This document shows positions 1 to 9,715 of a stretch of DNA of 64,000 bases, piece by piece. Under the pieces are notes generated by a model that did not search any database, was not told where the DNA came from, and was given only the letters and a program-made list of their open reading frames with translations. How positions within the stretch are numbered: position 1 is the first letter of the stretch; each line of letters starts with the position of its first letter. The stretch lies in assembly GCA_025766275.1 (NCBI GenBank), contig JAFKAC010000045.1:248001-312000 (forward strand), given 5' to 3'. Source of the DNA: Lactarius indigo (Eukaryota; Basidiomycota; Agaricomycetes; Russulales; Russulaceae). The translations under genes and the position numbers were made by a program.

Positions 1-526
1 ACGTCATGGGTCAGTGCAAAAGGGTGCTATTCCAAGTGTTAGTAACACCCTTCTCCCAATCTCGTATACCATCGTTTCCCGTTGGCGGAGATCCACCCCA
101 GAACTCCCGCTCACGGCTTCCACCGGCTCCGTGCCCACATTCTCCTGCACGAATTCGTGGCTACCCATAATAGAGCGAGTGCTAGTGCCGGCAATGCCGA
201 CGCCGTCTGGGAACCTGGCGGAGCCGGCGGCGTAGTGGATGGTGCAAGATTCTAGCTATGTCCAGTCTCGTGTCGACCCGAATGGATGGAAGGTCGAAGG
301 GTGGAGCAACCACTTGCGCTTATACTATTGGTGTCTAATCTGTACTAGCCTACTAGGCCGATTCCAACCAACAGCTGCACTGGCATAAAATACACGTTCT
401 ATAGCGCCACGTAGATAATCTGGGAATTCGAATTCATCGCATGGAGACAACTGAGGGAGGAAGGGTATTGGCTTGTGACACAAAATAGAAACCGTCCGTA
501 CAGGTGGGGGGGGGTACACTGACAAG
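1..526. other. left edge, no supportable gene
   Basis: Short open frames occur on both strands of the first 330 bases, but none resembles a family I know and none has a convincing start or splice pattern. From about 325 to 400 the sequence matches the block that lies downstream of the other lectin genes (a run containing attccaacca), so it belongs to the 3' flank of HL1. Confidence 0.5.
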
Positions 527-582
527 CTAAACGAATGTGATAAGAATATTGTACTTGCAGAGCAGGAGACCGAGCAACTTAC
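527..582 (-). other. 3'-UTR intron of HL1
   Basis: On the minus strand a GTAAGT donor (at 582) lies 17 nt after the HL1 stop and a TTTAG acceptor ends at 527, giving a 56-nt intron. The same donor, spacing and acceptor context recur in all five lectin paralogues, which is the evidence that it is real. Splicing itself is inferred. Confidence 0.6.
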
Positions 583-599
583 AGCTGATGACGCCATTG

Positions 600-1403
600 T
601 CAGTGGAATGCGATGATAGTAGCACCAGCAGAATAAACGACGGTGTCACCCCAGGAGTCAAGGTGCCAGATCAAGCGTGTCGTGGAGACGCCTTCGACAC
701 GAGCGTGGATGCAAAGATTGCTTTTGCAATCAATGTCGAGGGAGTTCAAAGCGACAAAGGTAGAGGGTGTCTTGAGGAATTCGACAGAATTAAATGAGAT
801 TTCCTTTATATTTTCGAGTTGCGGCCGGTCCACGGGACGAATATCCATCGTACTGACAGATGTGCTGAATATGTGCTCGCGATCCTCTGGATAAGCAATC
901 CAGCCAGCCCGCGCGGAATAGAGGATGGTGTCTGACCAAGTCCCGATATGGAGTGTGAATCCCTTCACATCGACGTCACTGGCAGTGGTTTCGATGCGCC
1001 AGTTGTGGTTCTTGTCGAGATCGATGCAGTTCAAGAACACCACGACCTTCGGGGGAGTGACGAACGGGCGCTCAAAGTTGATGCGCACAAAGGCAGGGTC
1101 ATCGGGATTCATCCACAGGTTGCGCGTGTGTTCACCTGTGAGGAACTCCAGATCACCAGGTGCGAGGGCGAACAAATGGGCGAAGATGATGTCACGGTGA
1201 GCATTTGGAGTCATATTACAGCTGGTGATGCGACAGTTAGTCGAACTTTTTGTGAGGTGCTGGAACAACGACAAAACGCGGATGTTGGCATGTTTTCCGA
1301 GATCTAGCAAATGGATGCCATGGGCTAGGCGGGGGCGGTCGACGAATGGACGAGGGAAGTTCAATCTGGTCATCGTATGGTCGAAGTCGAGGACGATGGG
1401 CAT
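600..1403 (-). CDS. H-type lectin domain protein HL1
   Basis: Predicted 267-residue protein made of three consecutive H-type lectin modules, the fold of snail agglutinin and discoidin C-termini that binds GalNAc/galactose. Modules two and three show the family pattern: an ERPFVTPPKVVV strand, then a GFTLHIGTWSDT strand and a WIAYPED or IIAFH end. Module one keeps the PRPFVDRPRLAHG start but is more diverged. The start is the ATG at 1403 (MPIVLDFD), because the four paralogues begin at this point; the frame remains open upstream to 1622 without paralogue support. No signal peptide is visible, so a cytosolic, possibly defensive, lectin is the likeliest role, which is inference from the family. 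First of a minus-strand tandem array. Confidence 0.85.
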   Translation of the reverse strand: MPIVLDFDHTMTRLNFPRPFVDRPRLAHGIHLLDLGKHANIRVLSLFQHLTKSSTNCRITSCNMTPNAHRDIIFAHLFALAPGDLEFLTGEHTRNLWMNPDDPAFVRINFERPFVTPPKVVVFLNCIDLDKNHNWRIETTASDVDVKGFTLHIGTWSDTILYSARAGWIAYPEDREHIFSTSVSTMDIRPVDRPQLENIKEISFNSVEFLKTPSTFVALNSLDIDCKSNLCIHARVEGVSTTRLIWHLDSWGDTVVYSAGATIIAFH

Positions 1404-1573
1404 GACTGGTTCTGAGGCGCACTCTAGGGGGTTGAGAGTAAGGCAGGGACAGCTAGCCGGTTTGGCACGGAGTGAGGAACGATTAAAGCTTTTGTCGATG
1501 ACATCTTCGAAGGGCGAGTTGGGGCTGAGGGCATGAACCAATAATATTGTGGCCTTATCTCCGCCGCCGCGGC

Positions 1574-1615
1574 TGCATCGCGGCAAGTGCTGTCCTAAAC
1601 CGACCAGCTCAAGGT
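1574..1615 (-). promoter_or_regulatory. conserved upstream block of HL1
   Basis: About 180 bp upstream of the HL1 start, a block with the core ccgaccagctca and a preceding gcatcgcggcaag matches the region upstream of HL5 and a displaced copy upstream of HL2. Conservation between paralogues outside the coding region suggests a shared promoter element; the function is inferred. Confidence 0.45.
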
Positions 1616-1967
1616 GTGCCATTTACAGCACACCACAGTCAGTTATGAGACATTACAAGTAGTACGCGTGCGGACTTGACATGCGCCATGTATGCTCGCG
1701 GCCACTCGGATGGAAGGTCAAAGGTGTGGTGCAAGCACTTGCGATTACACTATTAAACGTCCAATATTTACCAGACCAATTCCAACCAATCTACATTTCG
1801 CTAAGTTTCGAACAATTTCCCTCGCTCGCAGCGCCATCACAATATAGTAACACTATGGAGATAATTTGGAAATTCGATTCGTCACATGGGCACAGCTGAG
1901 AGAGGAAAGGGACTAGTTCTGTGGGACAAGAACAAAAACAATACAAGTGTTGTAGGTGCACAGACTC

Positions 1968-2027
1968 CTAAACGAATGTGATAAGTCAGGATATCATACT
2001 TGTAGGGCGGAAGACCGAGACACTCAC
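1968..2027 (-). other. 3'-UTR intron of HL2
   Basis: GTGAGT donor at 2027, exactly 18 nt after the HL2 stop, and a TTTAG acceptor ending at 1968 (60 nt). It aligns with the HL1 and HL3 introns base for base around both splice sites. Confidence 0.6.
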
Positions 2028-2045
2028 GACTGATGCCGCCAATTG

Positions 2046-2846
2046 TTAGTCGAACGCGATGATAGTGGCACCAGCAGACCAAAGGACAGTGTCACCCCAA
2101 GAATCAATGTGCCAGACCAGACGGGTCGTGGAGACGCCATCGACGTACGCGTTGACGCGGAGACCGTCTTTGTTAGAGATTTCAAGGGAGTTCAAGGCGA
2201 TAAAGATGGAGGGTTTCTTGAGGAATTCAACCGAATTAAATAAGATTTCTTGATTGTGTAGGTGCTGCGGCCGGTCCGCAGGGCGAATATCCATCGTACT
2301 GACAGATGTGCTGAAAATGTGCCTACGATCCTCTGGATAGGCAATCCAGCCAACCCGCGCCATGGCGGCAAAGAAAGTCGTGTCTAACCAGGTCTCGATA
2401 TTGAGTGTGAATCCCCTCACGTCGATGTCAGTAGCAGTGGTTTTGATACACCAGTTTTTGTACTTGACGAGTTCAATGCAGTTGAAGAAAACGACGACCT
2501 TTGGAGGAGTAGCGAACGGGCGCTCAAAGTTAATGCGCACAGAAGGTTGGTCACTGGGATTCTTCCAGAAGCTTCGCGTGTGTTCACCGGTGAGGAAATC
2601 CAGGTCGCAGGGTGCGAGGGCGAGCACGTCAGCGGCGGCGTGGTAGAGAGTGGTATCAACCCAGGTTATGATGTTACAGTCGACTGAACTCTTTGTGAGG
2701 TTCTGGAGCGTCGACGAAACGCGGATGTTGGCTTTATTTCCGATATCTAGCACACGGAGACCATGGGCTAAGCGGGGGCGATCAACGAATGGACAAGGGA
2801 AGTTCAATGTTCTCTGAGTGAAGTCGAATTCGCAATGGACGGGCAT
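2046..2846 (-). CDS. H-type lectin domain protein HL2
   Basis: 266 residues starting at an ATG (MPVHCEFDF), with the same three H-type lectin modules as HL1: residues about 13-85, 98-175 and 190-265. Conserved pieces include NFERPFATPPKVVVF, GFTLNIETWLDT and SWGDTVLWSAGAT. No signal peptide is seen. The gene is intact, but its upstream region is interrupted by a LINE-derived insertion about 140 bp before the start codon, which separates it from the promoter block shared with HL1 and HL5. Expression could therefore be altered; that is inference. Confidence 0.85.
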   Translation of the reverse strand: MPVHCEFDFTQRTLNFPCPFVDRPRLAHGLRVLDIGNKANIRVSSTLQNLTKSSVDCNIITWVDTTLYHAAADVLALAPCDLDFLTGEHTRSFWKNPSDQPSVRINFERPFATPPKVVVFFNCIELVKYKNWCIKTTATDIDVRGFTLNIETWLDTTFFAAMARVGWIAYPEDRRHIFSTSVSTMDIRPADRPQHLHNQEILFNSVEFLKKPSIFIALNSLEISNKDGLRVNAYVDGVSTTRLVWHIDSWGDTVLWSAGATIIAFD

Positions 2847-2994
2847 GACTGTTTAAGAAGCACAGACTGTACAGTCTAGGGGGTTGAAGCGAGGCAGGAA
2901 AGATCTGTACTCGTTTTAATGGGCCTTGTACGTGTTTATTTTATCTGTCATCAATGCCATCTTCTGAGGGCTGAGCGCTGAGGGTGCAACGAGA

Positions 2995-3535
2995 CCTCCT
3001 CGACTCCCCTCACCAAGTCACCTCATCTACTGCGCGTTGGACCCCTAAGAACAACCTCGTAGTGATCGGTGGACCCGACACCACGGCTCATCACCTCAAC
3101 GCCGCCTCCCACTTCATCTCCGACTGCCTCGCCTCCTTCCTCTCCCATGACCCTACCGTTCCCCTTCCCATCAGAACCCGTGAAAATGTTCGCTGGTCTC
3201 GCCTCACCAACAAGGCATTCCCACTGGGGCCACCGCCACTCGCACCCCCTACTCTCCTGACGAATGTCACGATGCACTTGCTCGTGACAACCCCTTCTAC
3301 CGCACCCTCCGCCTCACTCAACTCCCCTCCTGGGTCCGCGCCCCTGGCTCTTATGGCCCGGGCGCTGTTTCTTCCCTGGTCATCGCCTTCGAGGATCCCA
3401 ATGGGGAAACCCTGCGGGCTCTCCTCGGACAGCGGACCCTGTATGTCTTCGGCCATGCAGGGGACCTCAGGCAATGGAAGCCCAAACCCCGTTCTGGGGC
3501 TAAGGCTGACGGCGCCCTACCTCAAAGGTCTGCTT
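2995..3535 (+). pseudogene. LINE ORF1-like fragment, frameshifted
   Basis: Translation of 2996-3200 gives a segment (for example GGPDTTAHHLNAASHFISD) that resembles the first-ORF protein of basidiomycete non-LTR retrotransposons. Around 3210-3225 the reading must move by one base to continue through YSPDECHDAL and VIAFEDPNGETLRALL, the next part of the same protein family, up to a TAG near 3535. The N-terminus is missing because the insertion begins inside the ORF. It is broken and not expected to make a product. Family assignment is from pattern recognition only. Confidence 0.55.
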
Positions 3536-3963
3536 AGGCGACCTCACCCTTACTCATGTGCTTTTATCGCACCCTCCTCGAAGCTGACTTCGGTCAAGTA
3601 ACCGCCGGCCGGTCTTACCGGTGCGCCTAGCGCCACTTTTCTAGGGACTTTCTTCTGGTCTTTCCCTTATTATCTTCTGTCTCCGTTTCATTTGTCCCAC
3701 CTTAAGTCAGCGACGGTGTAGCAATCCTTGGAACCCGGTAAAGCCTCCTTACCGCCATATCTCCTCTGTAGGGATTACCGCGGGGACGCACGGGACTGGT
3801 AGCATAGTTTTTGCGCGCTATATCTTAGGAACTGTAATAGGTGGTGGATCCCGCACAGACGGAACGGCCACTAAATCCTAGACTATGTACACGTAGTTTA
3901 GGGACTGGTCTGTATCTCGGATACGTACCCCAGGATAAATATGGATTTAAAAAAAAAAAAAAA
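2995..3963 (+). mobile_element. LINE-derived insertion with poly(A) and 12-bp target duplication
   Basis: A 0.97-kb insertion flanked by identical 12-bp repeats (ggtgcaacgaga at 2983-2994 and 3964-3975) and ending in a 15-A run (3949-3963). These are the marks of target-primed reverse transcription. Its 5' half encodes a broken LINE ORF1-type fragment; no reverse transcriptase is present between it and the 3' UTR, so it is an internally deleted or non-autonomous copy. It lies in the HL2 promoter, with lectin-flank sequence on both sides. Confidence 0.75.
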
Positions 3964-3995
3964 GGTGCAACGAGAGCGCTGCATCTGAGTCAAAC

Positions 3996-4019
3996 ACGGC
4001 CCGAAACCGACCGGCTCAG
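3996..4019 (-). promoter_or_regulatory. HL2 upstream block displaced by the LINE
   Basis: The run cggcccgaaaccgaccggct matches the conserved upstream block of HL5 (43446-43470) and HL1. It now sits about 1.15 kb from the HL2 start because the LINE landed in between. The stretch from here to about 4380 contains no gene I can support. Confidence 0.45.
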
Positions 4020-4645
4020 AGTGCGTCCCCCGGGCCCGGGAATCGGCCTTTCAGTGAAAAAAACTCATGAGAAAAACCAACTTGGACATAAAATTCTTGT
4101 AAAACTCGCAGAACTGAGTCAGATTTTGCAGAGTCTTCTATGGAAGACCACGACAGAGGACAATAAGAACTTTACATTCTTTCCACTATTTGGAAACCTT
4201 CGTGTTCTTTCAGGTATTTATAACATTTTTATCACGAAAGGTCCGATTCCTGGTCCGAAGTCCCATGGCTGGTGGCCCGTGGGAGAACCAAGAAAAAGCC
4301 CGCGCAGACTCGCGGCCACTCAGTACTCCGGCCTTAGGCCTCGGGATCGAAGGTCAGGGATGTGGTGCAAGCACTCGCGAGTATACTATTTAGCGTCTAC
4401 CCTGCACCAGGCTAATCCCAACCAAGAACCATATTCTATAATACACTGAGTTCTGAAAAATTTCCCTCGTTCAAGCTCGTGGTGATCCAACGCCATCATA
4501 TAGTTTGTCTAGACGCAAGAGAAGCACTGTGGGGATGATTTGGGGATTCGATTTCGTTGAATGGGCACAGCTGGGGGAGGGAAGGAATTGGTTTTGTGAC
4601 ACAGAAAACAGAAAACAGTACAGGTGTTGTAGGTGCACCGACGTG

Positions 4646-4705
4646 CTAAACGGATGAGATAAGTCGGAATATCCTAGTTTCAGGACGAAAGACTGAGTAA
4701 CTTAC
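4646..4705 (-). other. 3'-UTR intron of HL3
   Basis: GTAAGT donor at 4705, 18 nt after the HL3 stop, and a TTTAG acceptor ending at 4646; 60 nt, the same length as in HL2. Confidence 0.6.
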
Positions 4706-4723
4706 GGTTGATGTTGCTAATCG

Positions 4724-5518
4724 TTAGTTGAATGCGATGATAGTTGCACCGGCAGAAAAAAGAATGGTATCAAACCAGGAATCAATGTGCCAGGCCAGAC
4801 GGGTCGTGGAAATATTATCGACGTAAGTGTTAAGGCGAAGATTGGCGCCATTAGAGACGTCGAGGGAGTTCAAGGCGATAAACACGGAAGGTTTCTTGAG
4901 GAATTTGACCGAATGAAATGGGATTTCGATTTCCTTGCTGTGTTGGTGCTGCGGTGGTTTCGCGCGACGAATATCTAGCGTGCTGACCGATGTGCTAAAT
5001 ATGTGCTTACGATCCTCTCGATAAGCAATCCAGCCAACCCGCGCGGCGTAGAAAATAGTGTTTAACCAGGTCTCGATATTGAGTGTGAATCCCTCCGCGT
5101 CGATGCCTGTGGCAGTAGTTTTGAGACGCCAATAGTGCTGCTTGCCGAGATCGATGCAGTTCAAGAAAACAACGACCTTTGGGGGAGTGGCGAACGGGCG
5201 CTCAAAGTTGATGCGAACAGAGGCTGGGTCATGATTCCAGAAGCTACGCATGTGTTCACCGGTGAGGAAATCCAGATCACTAGGTGCGAAAGCGAGCACA
5301 CTGGTGACGGCGTGGTAGAGCGTGGTATCGGCCCAGGTCATGATGTTGCAGTCGGCCGAACTCTTTGTGATGTGCTGGAGGGTCGACGAAACGCGGATGT
5401 TAGCATCTTTTCCGATATCTATCATACGGAGGCCATGGGCCAGGCGGGGGGGATCGACGAAAGGACGAGGGAAGTCCAATGATCTCTGGGTAATGTCGAA
5501 TTCGCAGTGCATGGGCAT
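4724..5518 (-). CDS. H-type lectin domain protein HL3
   Basis: 264 residues from an ATG (MPMHCEFDI), three H-type lectin modules in the same order and spacing as HL2, its closest neighbour in sequence. Landmarks are SLDFPRPFVDPPRLAHG, NFERPFATPPKVVVF and GFTLNIETWLNT. A short deletion relative to the paralogues shortens the loop before the second module (WNHDPASVRI). No frame breaks. Upstream it lacks the conserved promoter block of HL1/HL2/HL5 and instead abuts the orphan lectin flank that starts about 50 bp away, so a rearrangement has replaced its promoter region. Confidence 0.85.
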   Translation of the reverse strand: MPMHCEFDITQRSLDFPRPFVDPPRLAHGLRMIDIGKDANIRVSSTLQHITKSSADCNIMTWADTTLYHAVTSVLAFAPSDLDFLTGEHMRSFWNHDPASVRINFERPFATPPKVVVFLNCIDLGKQHYWRLKTTATGIDAEGFTLNIETWLNTIFYAARVGWIAYREDRKHIFSTSVSTLDIRRAKPPQHQHSKEIEIPFHSVKFLKKPSVFIALNSLDVSNGANLRLNTYVDNISTTRLAWHIDSWFDTILFSAGATIIAFN

Positions 5519-5564
5519 GACCGGTTACTATGGTTTGAAGGGGTGTGGCGCATGCACCTCCCAG

Positions 5565-6900
5565 TATTATACTATAAGCGTCTAATCTATACTAGGTCGA
5601 TTCCAACCAAGAACCACAAAATACACATTCTATAATACACGATCCTCGGCCGTGACTAATATATGTTTGTGAGAGTTGCCGGCCTGGGGCAGGGTGGGAA
5701 GTCGTTACAGTAAGCGGCCCCGGGCCTTTGTGGGCGCGGACACAAGGCACCACGCGCTACGTGTCAATATGTCAGTGTCCATTGCTTTCCCACTTGCCGC
5801 CACCTGCCTACCCATTTTCGGAATTTTTTCTCAACCGGTTCAAAATATTTTTCTCGCGCCCGCCACACCCTGGAAGTAAAACCGCCAGGGAATCGACGAT
5901 ATGAGGCTCAAGCTCAAGTCCCACGTTCATCGGATCGCTCCGTGATAGTCCCACCCGCCCGCCACGACATCGCCTCGATGCACAACACCTCATTTTCCAT
6001 CGAGGAGTATACTTCCGCCAGTTTCCACATGGTCATCGCATATCTACATAAATGTTTGCTACCCTGGGGCATTCCTCCCCTCACTACCACTTGGTATACC
6101 CGCTGGTTAATAAAGTGATGTATTTTTCTCGCACTCCACGCCTCCGCGCCGGGCCTCGCCCCATTTGATTTCTCCGTCCGGCATTGCACGGACTTGTATC
6201 GGAGAGCCAAATAGGCGACCCTCAAAGATTGCACACTGAAGGTGATTCGATTTCGCACGCCAGTAGAGACAACCGAGAGAAGAAAGAAATGGGTTCTGTC
6301 AGTGTGAGGCTATTGTTTCCCTTAGGCCCGGGGCATTGTGAGGCCGTGGTGATACATTTGGTCGGTATAACGGTATTCTTCATAGGTTCACGGAAATTGA
6401 GGGTGAAGCTAGGTTTTAGTTTCTTGCCCGTCCTTGGCCAGGTAATTGCCATGGGAAACCGCCCGATGGTAGCGGTAGTAATCCAAGGGGTCCTTACTCT
6501 AGATATAGCGCAGCACAAGGGTACGATGGCACCATGAGCCGGCATGGTAAAAGTCTACGGGTCAGGTAAAAAAAAAAAAGGAGGCAAACGGTTGGGGAGT
6601 GAAGGAGCGGAGCGTGTGTTATCCATCGCAATCAGCGTCATAGAGAGAGGTTTGAAATGACGCTCGAAACAGCGACGTCAGCGAAAATGTTGGTCCACTC
6701 AAAGGTTAAACGTTAAACTCGTGCGCCTCATAAAATCAAACTGTCGTAATGGAGACTTGTCTGATGTGAGAGGAAAATTGTCTGTGAAGGCAGCATTCAG
6801 CCGAGAAGTAAAATGGCGGAGATGAAGAAACTCATGCAACTGATCTGGTAGTAAAGGTTGTAGAACGCAGTGGGACTAGACATAAGGGCGGGAGTCCCCA
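5565..6900. repeat. diverged segmental duplicate, copy 1 (pairs with 9716-10990)
   Basis: This stretch aligns, with many substitutions and small gaps, to 9716-10990. Shared landmarks are attccaaccaagaacc at the start, tggtcggtataacggtattc, the block around ggtaattgccatgggaaacc, and cagcgacgtcagcgaaaatg near the end. The first 75 bases and the segment near 6245 match the 3' flank of the lectin genes, but no lectin follows, so a lectin copy was lost. The last part (6812-6890) is a degenerate copy of the last exon of the secreted-protein gene at 10910. No intact gene is present. Confidence 0.6.
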
Positions 6901-7226
6901 CAAAGATAGACGCAGTCCTTCCAACATGCCTATCTCAAGTTCTTATGTAACTCAAATGAGCCAACACCCTGCTGTATATATTCAGAAAGGAAGAAAGTAT
7001 CCCAGTAGACAGTCGTCAAGTGCAGTTCCGCATAGGGCTGTGTACCCCAAGACGCACTTTAATGGAATCGGAAAAAAAAAAACTAGAACAATCTTGAGAA
7101 CCATTGCACCGCCCGATCCAACACCATCTAATATAGTTCGGATGCAAGAGTAGCACTGGAGGTTGAGTTCGGCAGAGTCGCATGGAGTCAGAGAAGCGCG
7201 GCTCCGTACGGTGCCGCACCAACATG

Positions 7227-7289
7227 CTAGTAAACGGACGTGGTAGTCAGAATGTTATCCTTGCAGAGCGGAACGACCGAGTAACTTAC
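7227..7289 (-). other. 3'-UTR intron of HL4
   Basis: GTAAGT donor at 7289, 18 nt after the stop, and a TTTACTAG acceptor ending at 7227; 63 nt. The acceptor form is shared with HL5. Confidence 0.6.
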
Positions 7290-7307
7290 GGCTGATGCTG
7301 CCAATTG

Positions 7308-8102
7308 CTAGTTGAATGCGACGATAGTGGCACCAGCACAATAAAGGGTCGTGTCGGCCCAGGAATCAATGTGCCAGACCAGACCGGTCGTAGAGACGCT
7401 GTCGACATAAGCGTTCACGCGAAGATTGGCCTTGTGGTCAATGTCGATTTGATTCAAAGCGATAAAAACCGAGGGTGTCTTCCAGAACTCGACCGCGCCG
7501 AATCCGAGTTTGTTACTCTGTTTGGGCTGAGGTTGGTACCAGGGACGAACATCCATCGTATTAATAGATCCGCTGAAGATGTGCTCGTGATCCTCTGGAT
7601 AAGCAATCCAGCAAACCCGCGCGGCGTAGAGGATCGTGTCTGCCCAGGTCTCGATATTGAGAGTGAATCCCTTCACGTCAATGTTGGTAGCAGTAGTTTT
7701 GACACGCCAGTTGCGATTCCTGTCGAGGTTGATGCAGTTGAAGAAAACGACGACCTTGGGAGGAGTGATGAACGGGCGCTCAAAGTCGATGCGCACAGAT
7801 GCCGGGTCATTGGGATTGTTAAAAAGGTTGCGCATGTGTTCGCCAGTGAGAAAATCCAGATCGCCGGGTGCGAGCGCGATCACATCCACCGCGGCGCTAT
7901 AGAGAGTCGTATCGGCCCAGGGGGTGATCTGGAAGTTGGCCGAAGTCTTCGTGATATTCTGGGTCGTTGAGTTGATACGGATGTCGGCGTTATTTCCGAT
8001 ATCGAGCTTACAGAGGCCATGGGCTAGACGGGGGTGCTCGACAAATAGGCGAGGGAAGTTCAATGTACTCTGGGAATTGTCGAGTGCGCAGAATGTGGGC
8101 AT
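7308..8102 (-). CDS. H-type lectin domain protein HL4
   Basis: 264 residues from an ATG (MPTFCALDN), intact, three H-type lectin modules: TLNFPRLFVEHPRLAHG, then ERPFITPPKVVVFFNC with GFTLNIETWADT, then AVEFWKTPSVFIALN with SWADTTLYCAGAT. It is clearly most similar to HL5 at 42.5 kb (shared INTMDVRPWYQPQ/YRPQ and FGAVEFW), not to its neighbour HL3. So the array had at least two subtypes before the transposon block separated HL4 from HL5. Confidence 0.85.
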   Translation of the reverse strand: MPTFCALDNSQSTLNFPRLFVEHPRLAHGLCKLDIGNNADIRINSTTQNITKTSANFQITPWADTTLYSAAVDVIALAPGDLDFLTGEHMRNLFNNPNDPASVRIDFERPFITPPKVVVFFNCINLDRNRNWRVKTTATNIDVKGFTLNIETWADTILYAARVCWIAYPEDHEHIFSGSINTMDVRPWYQPQPKQSNKLGFGAVEFWKTPSVFIALNQIDIDHKANLRVNAYVDSVSTTGLVWHIDSWADTTLYCAGATIVAFN

Positions 8103-9715
8103 GAGTGGTGTACGTGCTTGAAAGTGCGCGGGTGAGTAGGGAAAAAACAGAGCAGGGGATCAAACCGAGAAGATGAAAGGAGTGGGGGTGAGTTTATTGG
8201 ATGCAAGACCGAGCCTTATATATGTCATGTGTTCGTAAGGGTGACCGTCGTTGAAAACGCTAAGTCGAAGACTGTGAGGAAGGGTAGCAAAAGTGGGGAT
8301 ACTAAGTAAAACGAAAGGGTCCTCTGGATATCGACGGAAGGCGGAAGACGGAAGATTGGGGGTGAGATTACTGTAACGTCCGCTACCCCTGGTGGAAGTG
8401 GTGCTGTCAATGAGTACTGTACTAGAGCAAGTGTCAAGATGAAATGGGAGAGTAAGTATCAAAGAAAATAAGAGAAATGGAGACAAGCAGGAGGTGCGAG
8501 TCGAAAGGAAAGTGAGTATCGAAAACGAAATATGATCAAAGAGGAGCCGCAGGTGGCACCGACAAGGTGCATGACGAGGAACGAGGGGTGAGAATTTGAA
8601 GAGAGAATGAAGGAAGGTCGGGCGCGCCTTTGTCCGAGACAAAGAGCACAGCTCTAGACCGGTCATCGGTCGAGGGTGTAGGCATGGATGATGCTAAAGG
8701 GTTTCGAATTTTTCAATCGAATGAAGGCGCACAAGTTGGGAAATGGTAGGAACACCATTCCGAGGCGGGCTCTTGACGACGACGTGAGTCGACTGGAACA
8801 GAGTGGTTGATCGAGGGTGTCTGCCGACGTCGGAATTATTGAGAATTTTGACGTGGAAAAATACGACGAGAACATAAGCCAATAGCAGGTGCAAGGCAGA
8901 CAGGCAACGGCAAATGGTATTTGATAAGTAGCAAATGGCGCCTGAAGAATGGTAAGATAGCAAGGAGATGGGCTAAAGCTAAAAGCGGGGCACGTCCGAT
9001 TCCGGTCAACGGCCAATAGCGAACAGCAAAAACGACAATGGCAAAATGGCAAGCGGGTGGCAAAAACCAATGGCAGGATACGTGCGATAAATCGCCAGCA
9101 GCGAGTGACAAATAGCATTTGATAACAGATGGCGTTTGATGGGTAGCAAGGAGGAGGCAAAAGGCTGAACGTAGGACGTGTGCAGTGAACAGGGGGACAA
9201 TTGACAGCAAATGGTAAATGGGGATGAGTAGAGAACGGCATCTGATGAGTAGTTAATAGCAGATAGCGGATAGCTGATCTACTCTCCTTTTCCGTATCTT
9301 GTCAAACTCAGCAAGGACCATCCATATCTCGAGCGTGACGAAGCATGCTACGAGAGTTTCTGCAGAGGTGGCTGTCCAGAACCCGAATCACGTTGGGTGG
9401 CCTGCTCTGCTGCGAGAGGGTGATCCCCTACCCGAATTGGGTTTTCTGGTAACGTGTGGCATGTTATACGACCTGTAGCAGAATTGGTTGGATGTATAAG
9501 GCAGCCAATCGACTACTATTCATCGAAATAGAAGTGTTCTGGTTCTTTGAACTAGTCGAAGACCATAGGCGGAAGGATGGATGGTGGCAGACGGAAAAGA
9601 GGGATGTGCCACGTGCCGCGTCCATTCGTGTTCGCGTTCGCGCTCAAGACAACTATCCGCCTGGGCAAGCGCCTGGGCCTTGCTCTGCCCGAGACCCTTG
9701 CCTATACTGCCAACT
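8103..9715. other. gene-poor region with a degenerate short repeat
   Basis: No gene supported. From about 8890 to 9260 the sequence is a run of imperfect copies of a motif of the type gcaaatggcatttgatgagtag, which keeps reading frames open by composition and makes long but meaningless cysteine-rich translations on the minus strand. The rest (8103-8890 and 9300-9700) shows nothing recognisable. Confidence 0.5.

Noticed and set aside
600..1622. Longer 340-residue version of HL1
   Set aside because: The extra 73 residues have no counterpart in the four paralogues and overlap the conserved upstream block.
3841..4449. 200-codon plus-strand frame after the LINE
   Set aside because: It starts at a GTG inside the LINE 3' region and runs through the poly(A) tract (as a lysine run) and the displaced lectin promoter; it is chance.
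8160..9241. Two long minus-strand frames of 168 and 192 codons
   Set aside because: They are rich in Cys, Pro and Leu because of the short repeat composition; no domain, no start context, and overlapping frames look equally protein-like.
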